Shown here: positions 1 through 11,181 of the stretch, piece after piece
How positions within the stretch are numbered: the stretch's first letter is position 1
Layout of the letters: each line of letters starts with the position of its first letter
Assembly: GCA_037176845.1 (NCBI GenBank)
Contig: JAYKXP010000021.1
Span: 620,001 to 684,000 of the forward strand
DNA: 64,000 bases
DNA from: Paramarasmius palmivorus
Taxonomy: Eukaryota; Basidiomycota; Agaricomycetes; Agaricales; Marasmiaceae
Reading direction: 5' to 3'
The notes under the pieces: model-generated
The model's database searches: none
What the model saw: only the letters and a program-made list of their open reading frames with translations
Told to the model about the DNA's origin: nothing
Translations under genes and position numbers: made by a program

Positions 1-504
1 ACCATGGGACGTGACTTGGAGCCAGGCAAATTGGAATCGCTCCTTGTTGCCCTGAAGGACTGGTACGTTAATGCCACCCTCGTGTTTTTGCAATCGTCAT
101 TCACGTCACCCCTCTTCTTTCAGGGCCTCGACGACGTCTGCCGTTCTTAAAACACTTGATGATAAAATTCAAGCTATCAATAACGAAGCAGTAGCTGCCA
201 AGGTTGCCAAAGAAGAACAAGAAAAGGAGGTACAAACTGTTCTGAAAGAGATACAGGAGAAAGCCAAGGATAGCAAGCAGAGCACGGGTTCTGTCATGAC
301 TGGAACTTCGTCCAGGCGGACGAACACTGGCTATTCAGAGAAGGACATGAAAATGGATGTCGATGAACCCGTGGAGCCTTCCCGAGGAAAGAATCGAAAG
401 TGCGTATCTACCTCGCACGATATAAGGTTGACATTAATCTGGGCCCATGTAGAGCACCCCAAGCCGAGGTATCGAAGCCCCAAAGGAAGCGGAATCGCCT
501 CTAG
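1..504 (+). CDS. csn7: COP9 signalosome complex subunit 7, C-terminal part (truncated by window edge)
   Basis: This is the last part of a CSN7 homologue, a PCI-domain scaffold subunit of the COP9 signalosome that removes NEDD8 from cullins. Exons are 1-62 (open at the window edge), 124-399 and 453-504, joined across GT-AG introns with consistent phase. The sequence starts in the end of the PCI region (GRDLEPGKLESLLVALKDW), which matches the CSN7 pattern GRD...L..W. It continues into a helical tail (AVLKTLDDKIQAI, then an E/K-rich stretch) and ends in a basic tail (KPQRKRNRL). The ATG at 4 is probably an internal Met, because the family has a full PCI domain upstream. The identification rests on the PCI-to-tail pattern; an eIF3m-type PCI protein is less likely. 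Confidence 0.72.
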
Positions 505-910
505 CTTTATCCTCCTTTCACAGATATCAGTACTCCTACCCGATCTCCAGCATCCCTCACTGTACATTAGACATTCTCTTTGTATCATACGTCGTCATAC
601 AGTGAAATGGTGTTCAAGCCAACACATTTCGTACGTGTCATCGCTTCCTCTAACTACGCGCTGTACGACCTGCTATGACCGACAAGAAAGCAATGCACAG
701 TCATCATCTGATGGGGCATGACACGGCATGTTGCACGGATAGTTGATAAGGTACGTAACGCGGACAATGCACGTTAAAACAGGTGCTGTGCACTAACCGA
801 TGCCGGGAGTTAATTAAAACCACTGCCCACCTTTGCTCGCCGTTGGCAGCCTGCTGGCCAGTGACCACGACATCTTTCGAGTCCGCTCGCTGTAATTTTG
901 CTGGTTAGAC
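505..910. other. intergenic, nothing recognised
   Basis: About 400 bp between the CSN7 stop and the next open frame. It presumably holds the CSN7 3' UTR. I see no coding signal, repeat or RNA gene. Confidence 0.5.
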
Positions 911-1962
911 ATGTCACTACCTCAAGATTCCTCGTCGAAAGCTGCCTCAGGTTCCAATGGCGACAATACCCAATCACAATCCCTACCTTTCCCAGCATCG
1001 ACCAATATAACCCCCGGACCCGAAGTCCAGATCCCCCCGACGAATGGGACATCTTCCATCGAGATGGCGGTCGCCAATTTCAGACCCTCGTCGAAAGATG
1101 TCATTAGTGGTATAGCACCACATGTTTTCGATGAGCGCAGGCGCCGTCGCCGTCGCAGCAGCGCGTCCTCACAACGACGAACGTCAAGACCGCCGATCAG
1201 AACACCAAGCCAAAGATCTCTACTCACAGTTCCGTCCTGTGAATCCTCTCCCCTCCGACTCTCAGTGGCTATTGCTACCGTGGATGGGCTCGAGATTATT
1301 TTGAGTGAGTAATCACAATGATTCTTTGATATGGAAGGAAAGCCTAACGGTACTGGCTAGATTCCACCGACATCGATCCCAGAATGGGGAAAGGTTCAAA
1401 TGCCCACCTTGCACGGTCTCCACCACCTCCCAAACCAGTTTTCTCGGATACCCAACCGAAGGCACCTCCGGAGGTGCTAGCCACACCTAACCTTGCTCAA
1501 GATAAATTAAGTCTTTCTCGGAGATGGAAGACTTTGCATATATTAAAGTACGTCTATCATCTGTTACTACAGTGCCTGGATGCCGATAACGCTTTACAGA
1601 TCATTCGCTTTGAAGCTTAGGTGAGATATGGTCCCCCTTCCAACTGCGATTTGATGCTAACTGACAACGCAATCCTCTTTCAGACGCAGAATATAGACAG
1701 TGATCTCGCAGCCCCTCGTATCTGTATTACTATCATGGTCCATATCACCTTTCCGATATTCCACCCCTTTGATATCCCTTCTTCCCTCATTATCCATGCA
1801 TGAAGTTTGATCGTTCCTTTTCATAATCTTGACGTGGACATTGTATCAATATAGGCGACGATAAGGCTTAATATTATACCGCTACGAGATCTTGACGAAG
1901 ACGAGTTTCTGTCAGTGTCAAGGTTGCCTGAGGCGCGATCGGGCGTCAGAGCTGGTCACGCC
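911..1962 (+). pseudogene. probable decayed gene for a Ser/Pro-rich protein with a hydrophobic segment
   Basis: Exons 911-1304, 1361-1547, 1600-1620, 1684-1804 and 1855-1962 join through plausible introns in consistent phase. The N-terminus is Ser/Thr/Pro-rich with an Arg run (DERRRRRRRSS, residues ~73-83). A Pro-rich stretch (ARSPPPPKPVFSD) follows, then a hydrophobic stretch (VISQPLVSVLLSWSISPF) and an acidic segment (RDLDEDEFLSVSRLPEARSG). The reading frame that links the exons is broken by an in-frame TAG at 1694-1696, just before the hydrophobic stretch. No clear continuation or stop was found after 1962, although the frame stays open for a while. I do not recognise the family. It could be a live gene with an acceptor that skips the TAG, or a recent pseudogene. 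Confidence 0.4.
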
Positions 1963-2951
1963 GTGAGAGAGTTGACAATGCTGTGCTGTCTGTACGAGAA
2001 TTCCTGCGAACTTCTGACTTGCGATTCTCTGCTTTTGACGGCCATAGCATCTACGCCATGCATATACTCTTGGGCAGAACATCTTTTTCTTGGCAAAAAA
2101 GGATGGAGCTCCAACCATTTTCGCAGTTGTCACATCGAGTCTTGGCTAGCATCTGAACGTTCTGAACGCTCAACAACCATAAAGAACCTTGCCGAAAGCT
2201 TGCTCAAGCTGACCATGGTCTTATCTTTCGTTTTCGAATGACCGGTCGAATGAGAGACATCTCAAGATCTCAGGTACTGAGAAACACTGGTCTGTTCTGG
2301 ATCTGTATCCGTATTTGCCAGTGCTGACAGAGGTATCTCGGGTTCCTGACAGTGACATGGGTTTGGGATACGATTGCAACCTTGAAGACACTTGACTTGC
2401 TCTGTTACTCTACATACAGACATTTCGTCAGGTGGTCACAACGAGCGCGTTGCGATAGCAAACTTCGAAGGCTCGCCTTACTGTTGTTATTGCACCTTCT
2501 AGAAAGCCCAACAGGCAAGAGCATTGTCCGCAAGAACTGGCTTTCAAGATGCATGATGCTGAATATTATTTCGGAATCATTTGAAATCTGAGCTGTGCGG
2601 GCATCCCAGGCTCTTATGGTGCATTCCGTGACGGTGGATCCTCCAGTTCCTGGTATGGGATTACTTCTCTCACATTTCTGCCTGCTCCCTTCCGAAGACT
2701 GGCTTTCCTCGTGGGACAGCAGGTCAACTTCCGCTAAGAATAACAACGCTATCTTCATTTCTAAAACGATTTCGACTCACATGAACCAAGTCTCACAGAA
2801 CCTTCGTGTGGTGGAGTGCCACTATCTCTGTGCCTCAGAGTGTATGTGAATAATGCGCCATGGCTCAAAAAAGCATGTGCATGTTCGGCCTTTATAATGG
2901 TATCTAACAAACTCCAGCCAGAACCTGACTTTGCCTCCACCCTTGTTCACT
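1963..2951. other. intergenic or remains of the upstream gene
   Basis: Short open stretches occur (for example 2352-2591 and 2595-2849), but none has splice-consistent continuation or recognisable motifs. Later exons of the 911-1962 gene could be hidden here. The last part presumably contains the OPT promoter. Confidence 0.35.
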
Positions 2952-5900
2952 ATGGCGGCTGAAGCGGCGAGTGCCTTTCATAACACTCTATTAAACGAAC
3001 GCTCGACAAGCGAGTCACCCTCGCAGTCGTTTGATAGCGAAAAGGATGACGTGGAGAAGACGGAAGTCCCAGTAGCCAAACCATTGGAAGGTATGCTCAA
3101 ATAACTATCATAAACGAAAGGCAGGCTGATCATTTGGCAGATATTATCGTGAGTCCGTTATACGAGGATCGTCTGTCCCGTTCAACAGGCCTGTTAGGAC
3201 CTTGATGACCCCAATCTCGATAAAGAGAATCTGGTTGATATTGAAGAGGAGAGCCCGTATCCCGAAGTCAGGTCTGCCGTCGCCAACACCGATGACTTTG
3301 ACATGCCCGCCAGTACGCTCAGGGCTTGGGTTATCGGGCTAGCGTTCGCGATCCTCATACCTGGACTAAACCAATTTTTCTTCTTCCGATTTCCCTCTGT
3401 AACAATCACTGGGTTGGTCGGTCAACTTGTATCTTTCCCTATTGGTCGGTTGGCTGCGGCTACTCTGCCTCGAAAGAAGATATTCGGCATTTCTCTGAAT
3501 CCTGGTATGCACACCTATTTTTGTTCGAAAACAGCGGAGTAACATCGATGTAGGTCCGTTCAACGTGAAAGAGCATGTTCTAGTTACTGTGAGTCATCTG
3601 TACATATCCCCCGTTGTTTGATCCGCCGCTCATCGTCTGACACTGTAGGTTATGGTGGGTAACACCTAGAGAGACTCTGGTGTGAGAATGCTAAACTTGG
3701 GAAAGGCCTCTGTCGGTTACCAATCAGCATATGCTACCGACATTATCGCGGTGCAACGGGTGTACTACAATCAGATCTATAACTTCGACTGTAAGCCGGT
3801 CGACTTACATGCATTCTGCCGCTCACCTTGTCACGTAGACCAATGGTTTGTCGTCATGTCCACTCAGATGATAGGGTTCTCTATCGGAGGCATAGCTCGC
3901 CGGTTCTTAGTGTCACCACCCTCGATGATCTGGCCCCGGAATTTAGTCAACTGCGTTCTCTTCAACACCCTTCATCATCAGCAATATGCTGGTATGGGTG
4001 AGAGGGGTGGCATGAGTCGAGAAAGGTTCTTTGTATATGCGTTCCTAGGCTCGTTCTTCTGGTGTAAGTGAATGGCATGTCAAATGTTATCGCGGCATTG
4101 ATCGTTTCTCCAGATTTCTTCCCGGGCTATATCTGTAATCTCGAACTCTTTCTCTAATAGCTATCCGCAATTAAAATTCTGCCACTTCATATAGTCCAGG
4201 CGCTGTCTTATTTCTCTTGGGTAACATGGATAGCCCCTGATAATACAGGTATGTGGCTTTCCATCAAATATGTTCGTCACCGACTTAAAACGAATACCAG
4301 TGATTGCGCAACTCTTCGGGTATGTAGCCCGGCGTAAGTCCCATTCATGCCTGATGGGCCCGTCTCTAGATACCAGCATGGTATGGGCATGTCAATCATC
4401 ACTTTCGACTGGAACCAGATCACGTACGTCTCTTCTCATTTTTCCTGTGTCCTAATCTCTAATGCGGCATGCTATAGATACGTCACCTCGCCGCTCTCTA
4501 CTCCATGTGAGTTCCGTTTGTAGATAAGCATATAACGCATCCCACACTCGACATTAGGGTGGGCCGAGGCCAATGTGTTCGCTGGATTTATTATCTTCTT
4601 CTGCAAGTTTATCTTCGTTTCTCCAATGCATCCGGTCACTGACACCACATTTCAGGGATCCTCACACCAATTCTCTACGTTTGTATCCTTCGCCCAATTG
4701 TATCCGTCCATTACTCAGATACATCTCTCCAGTTCACGAACACTTGGTTTGCCAAGTTCATGCCGTCAGTAATTCTTCAACAGACTACACCTATAGTTCC
4801 TGCTCATCGACATTACTAAGAATCTCTTCACGAATCTCCTACGACAACACGGGCAAAGAGTACAACGTCACTCGTATCCTGAATCCGGATTCGACAATAA
4901 ATTTGGAAGCTTATCATAGCTATAGTCCATTGTTTTTATCGTGCGTCCTCATTGAATTGCTCCCGTTTTGTCACTGATTCCTATGCAGCACGACCTTTGC
5001 GATAACATACGGGTGAGACTAACTACGATGTCTAGCATCATATTCACTCATTTTCAACCCTCAAAGTTTATCTTTTGCATCGGTAACAGGTGAGTAGTGA
5101 ATAGCACCGGGACGACGAAAGGCTGAAACTCTCTGTTAGCCACTTTAACCCATGCGTTCATGTATTACCGAAAGCAGATTTGGACTCAAGCACGGCGCTC
5201 TATAAACGAGCAGTCCGACATTCACGCTAGGCTAATGTCAAGGTATCCTCAAGGTGCGTAGCCTTTGTGTCTATGGATATGGTCGTGCTGTTAACGGTTG
5301 CTGTCAGTGCCGGATTGGTGGTATGCTATCGTCTTCGTGAGCATGTTCGCCATCGGGATTATTAGTATTGAGCTTTGGCCCACGTACGTCCTACATCCTT
5401 GTGGCCCTTCTGAGCAGACGATAACGGTGGCACAGGCAACTACCGGTCTGGGCATTCGTCTTATCCCTTCTCATCGGTGAGTGGTCTCACGAGGATCCGT
5501 GACATCGTCCAATAATCCGTGATTCCAGCCTTCGTCTACGTCATCCCGATAGGGATGATCCAAGCTATCACCAATCAACAAGTCGGTTTGAAGTATGTCT
5601 CGTTTCTCAGGATGGCTGCGCAATTCTGACAACCTCCCCACAGTGTGATCACCGAACTTGTTATCGGGTGAGTTTATTCTTCCACTTTTGGTTCTAGTCC
5701 ACTAACCAGGATGTGATTCTATAGGTACCTTCTCCCCGGTCGACCTGTGGCTATGATGATGTTCAAAACCTGGGGATACATTGTTCGTGCCTCGCTTCTC
5801 ATTATAGTATTCCTTCAACTCGACATCCTCACAGACGATGGCGCAAGCCCTTCAATTCACATCCGACTTTAAGTTGGGCCATTACATGAAAATTCCTCCT

Positions 5901-7396
5901 CGGTCTATGTTTTGGGCTCAGGTGGTTGCTACTATGATTTCCGCTACGGCGCAGCTGGGTGTGCAAGCTTGGATGTTCACAAACATCGAGTGAGTCTTGA
6001 ACATGCCGATTGAGGTCGAAGTACGTGCTGATGGTAACGGATAGTGGAATGTGTGACTCGAATCAGAGGGATGGGTCAGTGCCGCTTTCGAAGATTGCTT
6101 TGTTAGATATTGACCCCTGTTGAAGGTTCATATGCCCGGGTACGCAGGTAAGTGATTTCCGAATACATGTCTTCATCCACTGAGCATTGGGTTGAAAGGT
6201 ATTCGGAACGGCTAGTATCATCGTGAGTTTAGCGGGGTCTTTTACCTTTGACATCGTTGCTGACCGTGCCGCCTTCATATAGTGGGGCAAGCTACATCCA
6301 CTCTACGGTTGTCTACTTTATGTCGACTCATGCCGCTTCTAGGTGTTATCGGACCGGCGCTCCAATTCTCGAAGGGACAAACCTACTAGTGTGTTTTGTG
6401 CTCCCTCAAGCTACCGTGAATGCTAACGCAATATTTCAGCCGTACGATGCCCATCTGTTCTACCATGCACGCACTCAAGTTCTTACTACTCCGTAGCCTT
6501 GGTCTACTTCTTCCTCATCGGCGCTATAACTCCTGTAATCACCTGGTTCTTGACTAAGAAGTACCCTAACAGCTTTTGGAAATACGTCAAGTAAGTCATT
6601 AGTCTTCGTCTTTTAAAACATCGGTCCTAACCGAATATCTAGTCTGTAAGTCTCTGCTCATCCTCTATGGGACCTTTAGTTGTGAAGTTTACATCCCAAA
6701 TAGTCCAGTGATTTACAGCGGAACTGGGTTAATCCCTCCAGGTACGTACCTCTCATCATACTTGTCCCCATGGATTCTCACCAAACACTTGTGCCTCCAG
6801 CAACGGCTATCAACTACGTTCCTTGGGCGTAAGCAGGCCGCCTTTTCTGATCTCCGAAACGCGGACTTATATCCTGTAAATAGCGCTGTCGGTTTCGTGT
6901 TCCAATACTGGATTCGTAGGCAAGTGGCGTCAAACATTAAGACTTGCGGTTTGTGTGGATTCTTACCTCGCTATGACAGGCGATACATCTCTTGGTGGAC
7001 TAAGTACAACTGTGAGCACCTTGCTTGTCCCTGAATTAACCGTTCGGTGCTAAGTCCGCGTAGACGTGCTTTCCGCTGCCCTGGATGCCGGAGCTGCGAT
7101 CGGTATTATCGTGATTTTCTTCTGGTACGTCGTCCGTACCCCCAAAAGGAACTCAATCCTCTAACCTCACCACTACTAGTCTCCAATTCCCCAAGAACGG
7201 CACTATCGGAACCACGAATATACTCAACTGGTGGGGCAATACAGTCCCGTTCACTGGTGCAGACAGCGGTCCCGATGGTGGAGGAACACCGGTTAGTGCT
7301 TTGGCTCCTGGTGAAACGTTTGGGTAAGTCCTCGGCTCCGCACGGAAATCGGATATGGGCTGATTGCCTCGCTCTTGCAGGCCTAGCGTCTGGTAA
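2952..7396 (+). CDS. OPT-family oligopeptide transporter
   Basis: This is a polytopic proton-coupled importer of small peptides, possibly glutathione, of the OPT family, expected in the plasma membrane. The start codon opens MAAEAASAFHNTLLNERS, followed by an acidic cytosolic N-terminus. The gene is cut into many exons. The first are 2952-3090, a micro-exon 3141-3148, 3198-3504, 3554-3588 and 3649-3654, all phase-consistent. Diagnostic pieces are NPG/PFNVKEHVLVT (split by an intron at 3505-3553), GYQSAYATDIIAVQRVYYNQ (3706-3790), SMIWPRNLVNCVLFNTLH, NSFWKYVN (6570-6600) and RYISWWTKYNYVLSAALDAG (6980-7100). The C-terminus reads ETFGPSVW followed by TAA at 7394-7396. Inner exons between about 4100 and 6900 were read by motif, not phase-checked one by one. 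It ends 92 bp from the convergent nicotinamidase gene. Confidence 0.9.
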
Positions 7397-7488
7397 TTCA
7401 CCCATGCAGTCTTGTTCATATGCAAGCGTGTTTTTCGATTCGGGTTTCGATACTAGTACATGCCTTTCCTGTATACATTTCAACCAGA

Positions 7489-8416
7489 TCAAAGACGCTT
7501 CTTGACCTTCTCCAACTCTTCACCGTCAACACTGATGAGTGGTACGCCTTCATTTGCCATTTCGGTAGCTGCAGCACCCCAACCAGCATCGGAAGGGTCA
7601 ACGGCTTTAGTAGCCTCCTGCACTACATATGCCGCGAAACCCGCCTTCTTCGCGTCAATCGCGGTCGATTTGACACAGTAATCCATCGCTAACCCAACAA
7701 CGAAAACGTCCGTGACCTCGTTATCTCTCAGCAGTTGCTCCAGACCACTGCTTGCCTCCTTCACAATAGGGTGCCTAAAAGGTGCCTCAAAAGCCGAGTA
7801 CATCTCCACGCGAGCATCTGTACCCTTTTCGATGATGTTATCCACCTTGCTCACGTTGAATTCAGGGATGAGCTCAACGCCGGGTGTTCCTTGGACACAG
7901 TGAACAGGCCATAGACGGGTCGTGTCGGTTTCAGAGTCGTTGTAGGGGTTGTGAACAGTGTAGTACGAATCAAAGGGGATATTGTCTGGTGGAGGATGAT
8001 TGGCAGCGAATGAGACGTGGTTGGGTGGATGGAAGTCTTTTGTGGCGACTTTGAGGACAAATGGTAGGTCGAGAAGGTTGTTGATAATGGGTGCGATTGT
8101 ACGTCCGTCTGTGACTGCAAGCGATCCGCTCTAAAAACAGGCAGGTTAGTATAATAACGCGCTGAAAATGTAACGAACGCACCGGAGGACAGAAATCTTC
8201 CTGGAAATCAACAACAATCAAGGCTGGTCTGAACACAGCTGGGCCAGAGCTCATGTCGGCGCTGCTGGTGGTGGTCTGTGGAAGAGCTGTGATAAGGAAA
8301 ATAGAACCCGTGAGCACCCAAGATGAAATTTAGACAGATTCTGATAGACGATATTTACCGCCTACGCCAACTTGGATGCCAAGCAGCCACAAGGAGAGAT
8401 TTTTCAACCAGGCCAT
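7489..8416 (-). CDS. PNC1: nicotinamidase / isochorismatase-fold amidohydrolase with predicted signal peptide
   Basis: The predicted enzyme hydrolyses nicotinamide to nicotinate, the first step of NAD+ salvage. Exons are 8359-8416, 8183-8286 and 7489-8130, in phase, giving 267 residues. The catalytic triad is visible as Asp46 (VVDFQEDF), Lys156 (EKGTDARVEMYSAF) and Cys206 (GLAMDYCV). Likely metal ligands are Asp86 and His88 (KDFHPPNHVSFAANH) and His131 (PVHCVQGT). This is the yeast Pnc1 arrangement. Exon 1 encodes a hydrophobic leader (MAWLKNLSLWLLGIQVGVG) that joins in frame to exon 2. Starting at Met31 (position 8254) instead would give a leaderless, cytosolic form of normal Pnc1 length, so the true start is the main uncertainty. 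Confidence 0.88.
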
Positions 8417-9016
8417 CGTGTAAAAGTGAGATTCTTTGGAATCAAAAGTCCCCAAGGACCCACATTGGTGCTTCCTGCTTTATATCGTGGCGAAATTGGT
8501 CATTCCCAGGGGGAAGAGCATGGTGTGGTTTGATGAAGACGGATGGAGAAAAGGGAAAAGCTGGGTGAATCATCAACAGCGTAAGCGAACCCCTGGTCAT
8601 CCATAATTTTGCCTGCCTTTGCTTGCTCGTCGTCATCGTCCATGACGACGACGGCGCGGTTTTCCTGATCCATCAGAAGGTCGAGCCGAAATGTCCGAGG
8701 CGAGGCGGGCTCTAAAGACCTGCTAGAGATGCAAGTGGTATAGCACGAAGACGAAGGGTATGCTAGACCATAATGAGCGACTGAGAGTCGGTAACGCGTC
8801 GGTAATGGCGGCATAGAGCAAGGAGGGATAGGCGAAAAGTGCGCGTCAATCGGACAATACGTTGAACACGGTAGTTTGCAAGGTCAATTACAGTCCATTT
8901 CCTTCATCTTTACATTAAGAATATACATAGAATCCTTTTCGATTTCCATTATTTAGTAACCCCATTGTGAAACTTCAACCTGTTCGACGTGTTCATTGGC
9001 TGTAAGATATACCGCG
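8417..9016. other. intergenic, no supported gene
   Basis: This holds the promoter side of the nicotinamidase gene and the 3' side of the CipC gene. A minus-strand open frame (8500-8814) includes an acidic stretch (VVVMDDDDEQAKAG), but it has no TATA-like box, intron or recognisable motif, and I do not call it. Confidence 0.4.
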
Positions 9017-9447
9017 TCAGTAAGAATCCTCGTCGAAGTGTTCACCAGACAGCATACCGTGGCGCTGAGCCCTCTCCTTGTCGATGTAATCAAGACCCTT
9101 GGTCTCAACCATCCTATCAATGAACGCTCCAGCGAATCCAGCACTAGGTGAGTTCATCAGTATCTCGGTCAACACCCTCAACGAAGAAACAAGGACTAAC
9201 ACGATCTCCTTTGCTTTGGCGTGGCTTGGAGGCTGACCGTTCCTCGCGCAGTGATCTTCGTAGGCCTTTGCAGCCTCGTAGGAAGCAGCGGCGGCGATGA
9301 GCTCGTGTGAGAGTTCGGCTTTGTGTGGTGCGTTCACGACCTGTTGGGTACCCATCATGAGACACGCTGAACGGCATAGCGAGATAAAAGGAGACGAACC
9401 TGGTCGTAGGCGACAGCTTGTTCGGATTCTTCGCTGAACCAACCCAT
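9017..9447 (-). CDS. CipC-like small stress-associated protein (DUF3759)
   Basis: Exons 9400-9447, 9201-9340 and 9017-9143 are phase-consistent and give 104 residues. The protein begins MGWFSEESEQAVAYDQV and contains HKAELSHELIAAAASYEAAKAYEDH, then AGFAGAFIDRMVETKGLDYIDKE, the conserved pattern of fungal CipC (concanamycin-induced protein C) proteins. The family is soluble and alpha-helical, reported as induced by stress or growth conditions, without an established biochemical function. The second donor is GTTAGT at 9195-9200, which is the only choice that keeps AGFAG in frame. A good TATA box lies about 90 bp upstream. Confidence 0.85.
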
Positions 9448-9538
9448 GGTGTGTTTTGTTTAGAGAGAGGTAAGTTGTGTGAGAGAGGGAAGGGTAAGAA
9501 AGTGCGCTGGAATGTCGATCCTTTCAAAACCAAGGGGG

Positions 9539-9546
9539 TTTATATA
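9539..9546 (-). promoter_or_regulatory. TATA box of the CipC-like gene
   Basis: TATATAAA on the minus strand, about 92 bp upstream of the ATG at 9447. Confidence 0.6.
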
Positions 9547-11181
9547 CCCCACTTGTGGCTGGACGCGGAATAGGCCTAGAGTGACTTGTCCCTAAAATTA
9601 GTACTGAGGCGGTTGGCAACGCCTAAAAATAAACAAGTCCCTATGTCTAACCGTCGAACTGGGTGGCGATAGCCACTGATAGGTGCTGCGCCTCTGAATT
9701 ACTTGCTCCCGGGGTCGATGTGAATCGGGGGTTGCCAGTCTGTGAAATAGCTCCTGTTTTTTTCACTCTCGGTACTCAGAACCCCAAGTTCAGAACCAGG
9801 GGTAGCTTTGCCTTCTCAGAAAGAAGCCAATGACGAAGGAATCGTCACCCCCGCAGTTTGGTAGAAATCAGAGTTGGTATCGCCGCGGTGGCCGTACAGG
9901 CTAATAGTAGTAGGATCCAGAAAGAATCATTCATCTTGCACGATGCATCATGACGCCAGATGACATTGGAGAAACGTTTGATCCTAGGACACATAAATAG
10001 TATGTTATGTATCCGAATCCGTACCCGATATCCACTGTAGTTGCTGCCTTCCCCACAGGTAGAAAGATCATCACGATATCTCCCAAGATGTTGGTCGGGG
10101 ATCTGTTCACTCCGAGTTTTGGGGTGCCTCGATGCGAGCTCGATTTCGCTATTGGTAGTTGGTAGGACACGCATGCGATGGAACATCGGCTGTAGGTTCT
10201 GCACATGGCCAACGCATGACGTCCGCACTATGCCGAATATGAGCACTTAATACTTCACACAGGGGAGGACGACTCACACCAAGTTGCACGTAGCACACCG
10301 AGCCCTCGGAGTTCACAGAGCATACCCAGTCGGTTGGAGAAACCTGCGGTTCAATCTTCCACGTTCCTTCCTTTGTCGTTTGGGTGGTTGAACCTTAAAG
10401 TTTGAAGTCTCATTATTCCGAGCGAAGTCTTGAAATCGAAAAAACCATGGTTTGCGGCGAACGAAGCACTCGAGGTTTGGAGGGCGCGAGATGGTGGACA
10501 ATACAGCACTGCAAAGATAGGATTGCAATAAAGAGATCTTTTTCCTTGCTATAGCCTCCCAAGAGACTATAAGCCTTGTTGACTGGGTGAACAAAAGTCT
10601 ACTCACTGAACAAGGAATTTCTTCTACAGTCCGTTATACCCTTCAGATAAGCATAATGAAGCACCTGACCTAATTACGGTTCGGTGTACCTTGGAAGTGA
10701 GGTAGAGGCGAAAACGAACAGAGCACAAGGGGCAGGCGGAATCGTCGAGAGTGTAGCGGTCGCAGAGAATTGGATGTCACGTCTGTCACGTTCGTGACTT
10801 CTCTATATTCTCGACCACCATGACAAAGTTTTACAGGCATTCAATGGAAGCGGTTAAAACCAGAATGAAGACTCCGGAGATTCTCGTTATTCGAATACGC
10901 TGAAAATCGTCGATTCAGCTCAGTCTGGGTACCGCTCAGTACTAGCAGCTCGAAGTGTTACCGCCTCACCGCTAACTCACCGCTCGACCGTCCCGTTCAA
11001 CCTTCAGGAACAAAATCTCGCAAACGTCAATGTCATTAGAACCTCACTAGGCACGTCTGTTTTTGGGATGGTGCCTACTGAGGAGATCGTATCTGCACGT
11101 CGTAAAGCTTTAATACACGCACTTCGGTTTGACAAAGTTCGTGCCTCCCCTTTTCCTGGTGTGGTACGTGCTGACATCGCT
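9547..11181. other. long intergenic region, nothing recognised
   Basis: About 1.6 kb between the CipC-like gene and the first glycosyltransferase. Minus-strand frames at 9845-10246 and 10313-10606 show no domain pattern, signal peptide or splice-consistent partner. The last few hundred bases presumably hold the glycosyltransferase promoter. Confidence 0.45.

Noticed and set aside
8500..8814. 104-residue minus-strand frame with an acidic stretch
   Set aside because: No domain, promoter or splice evidence; it lies in the promoter region of the nicotinamidase gene.
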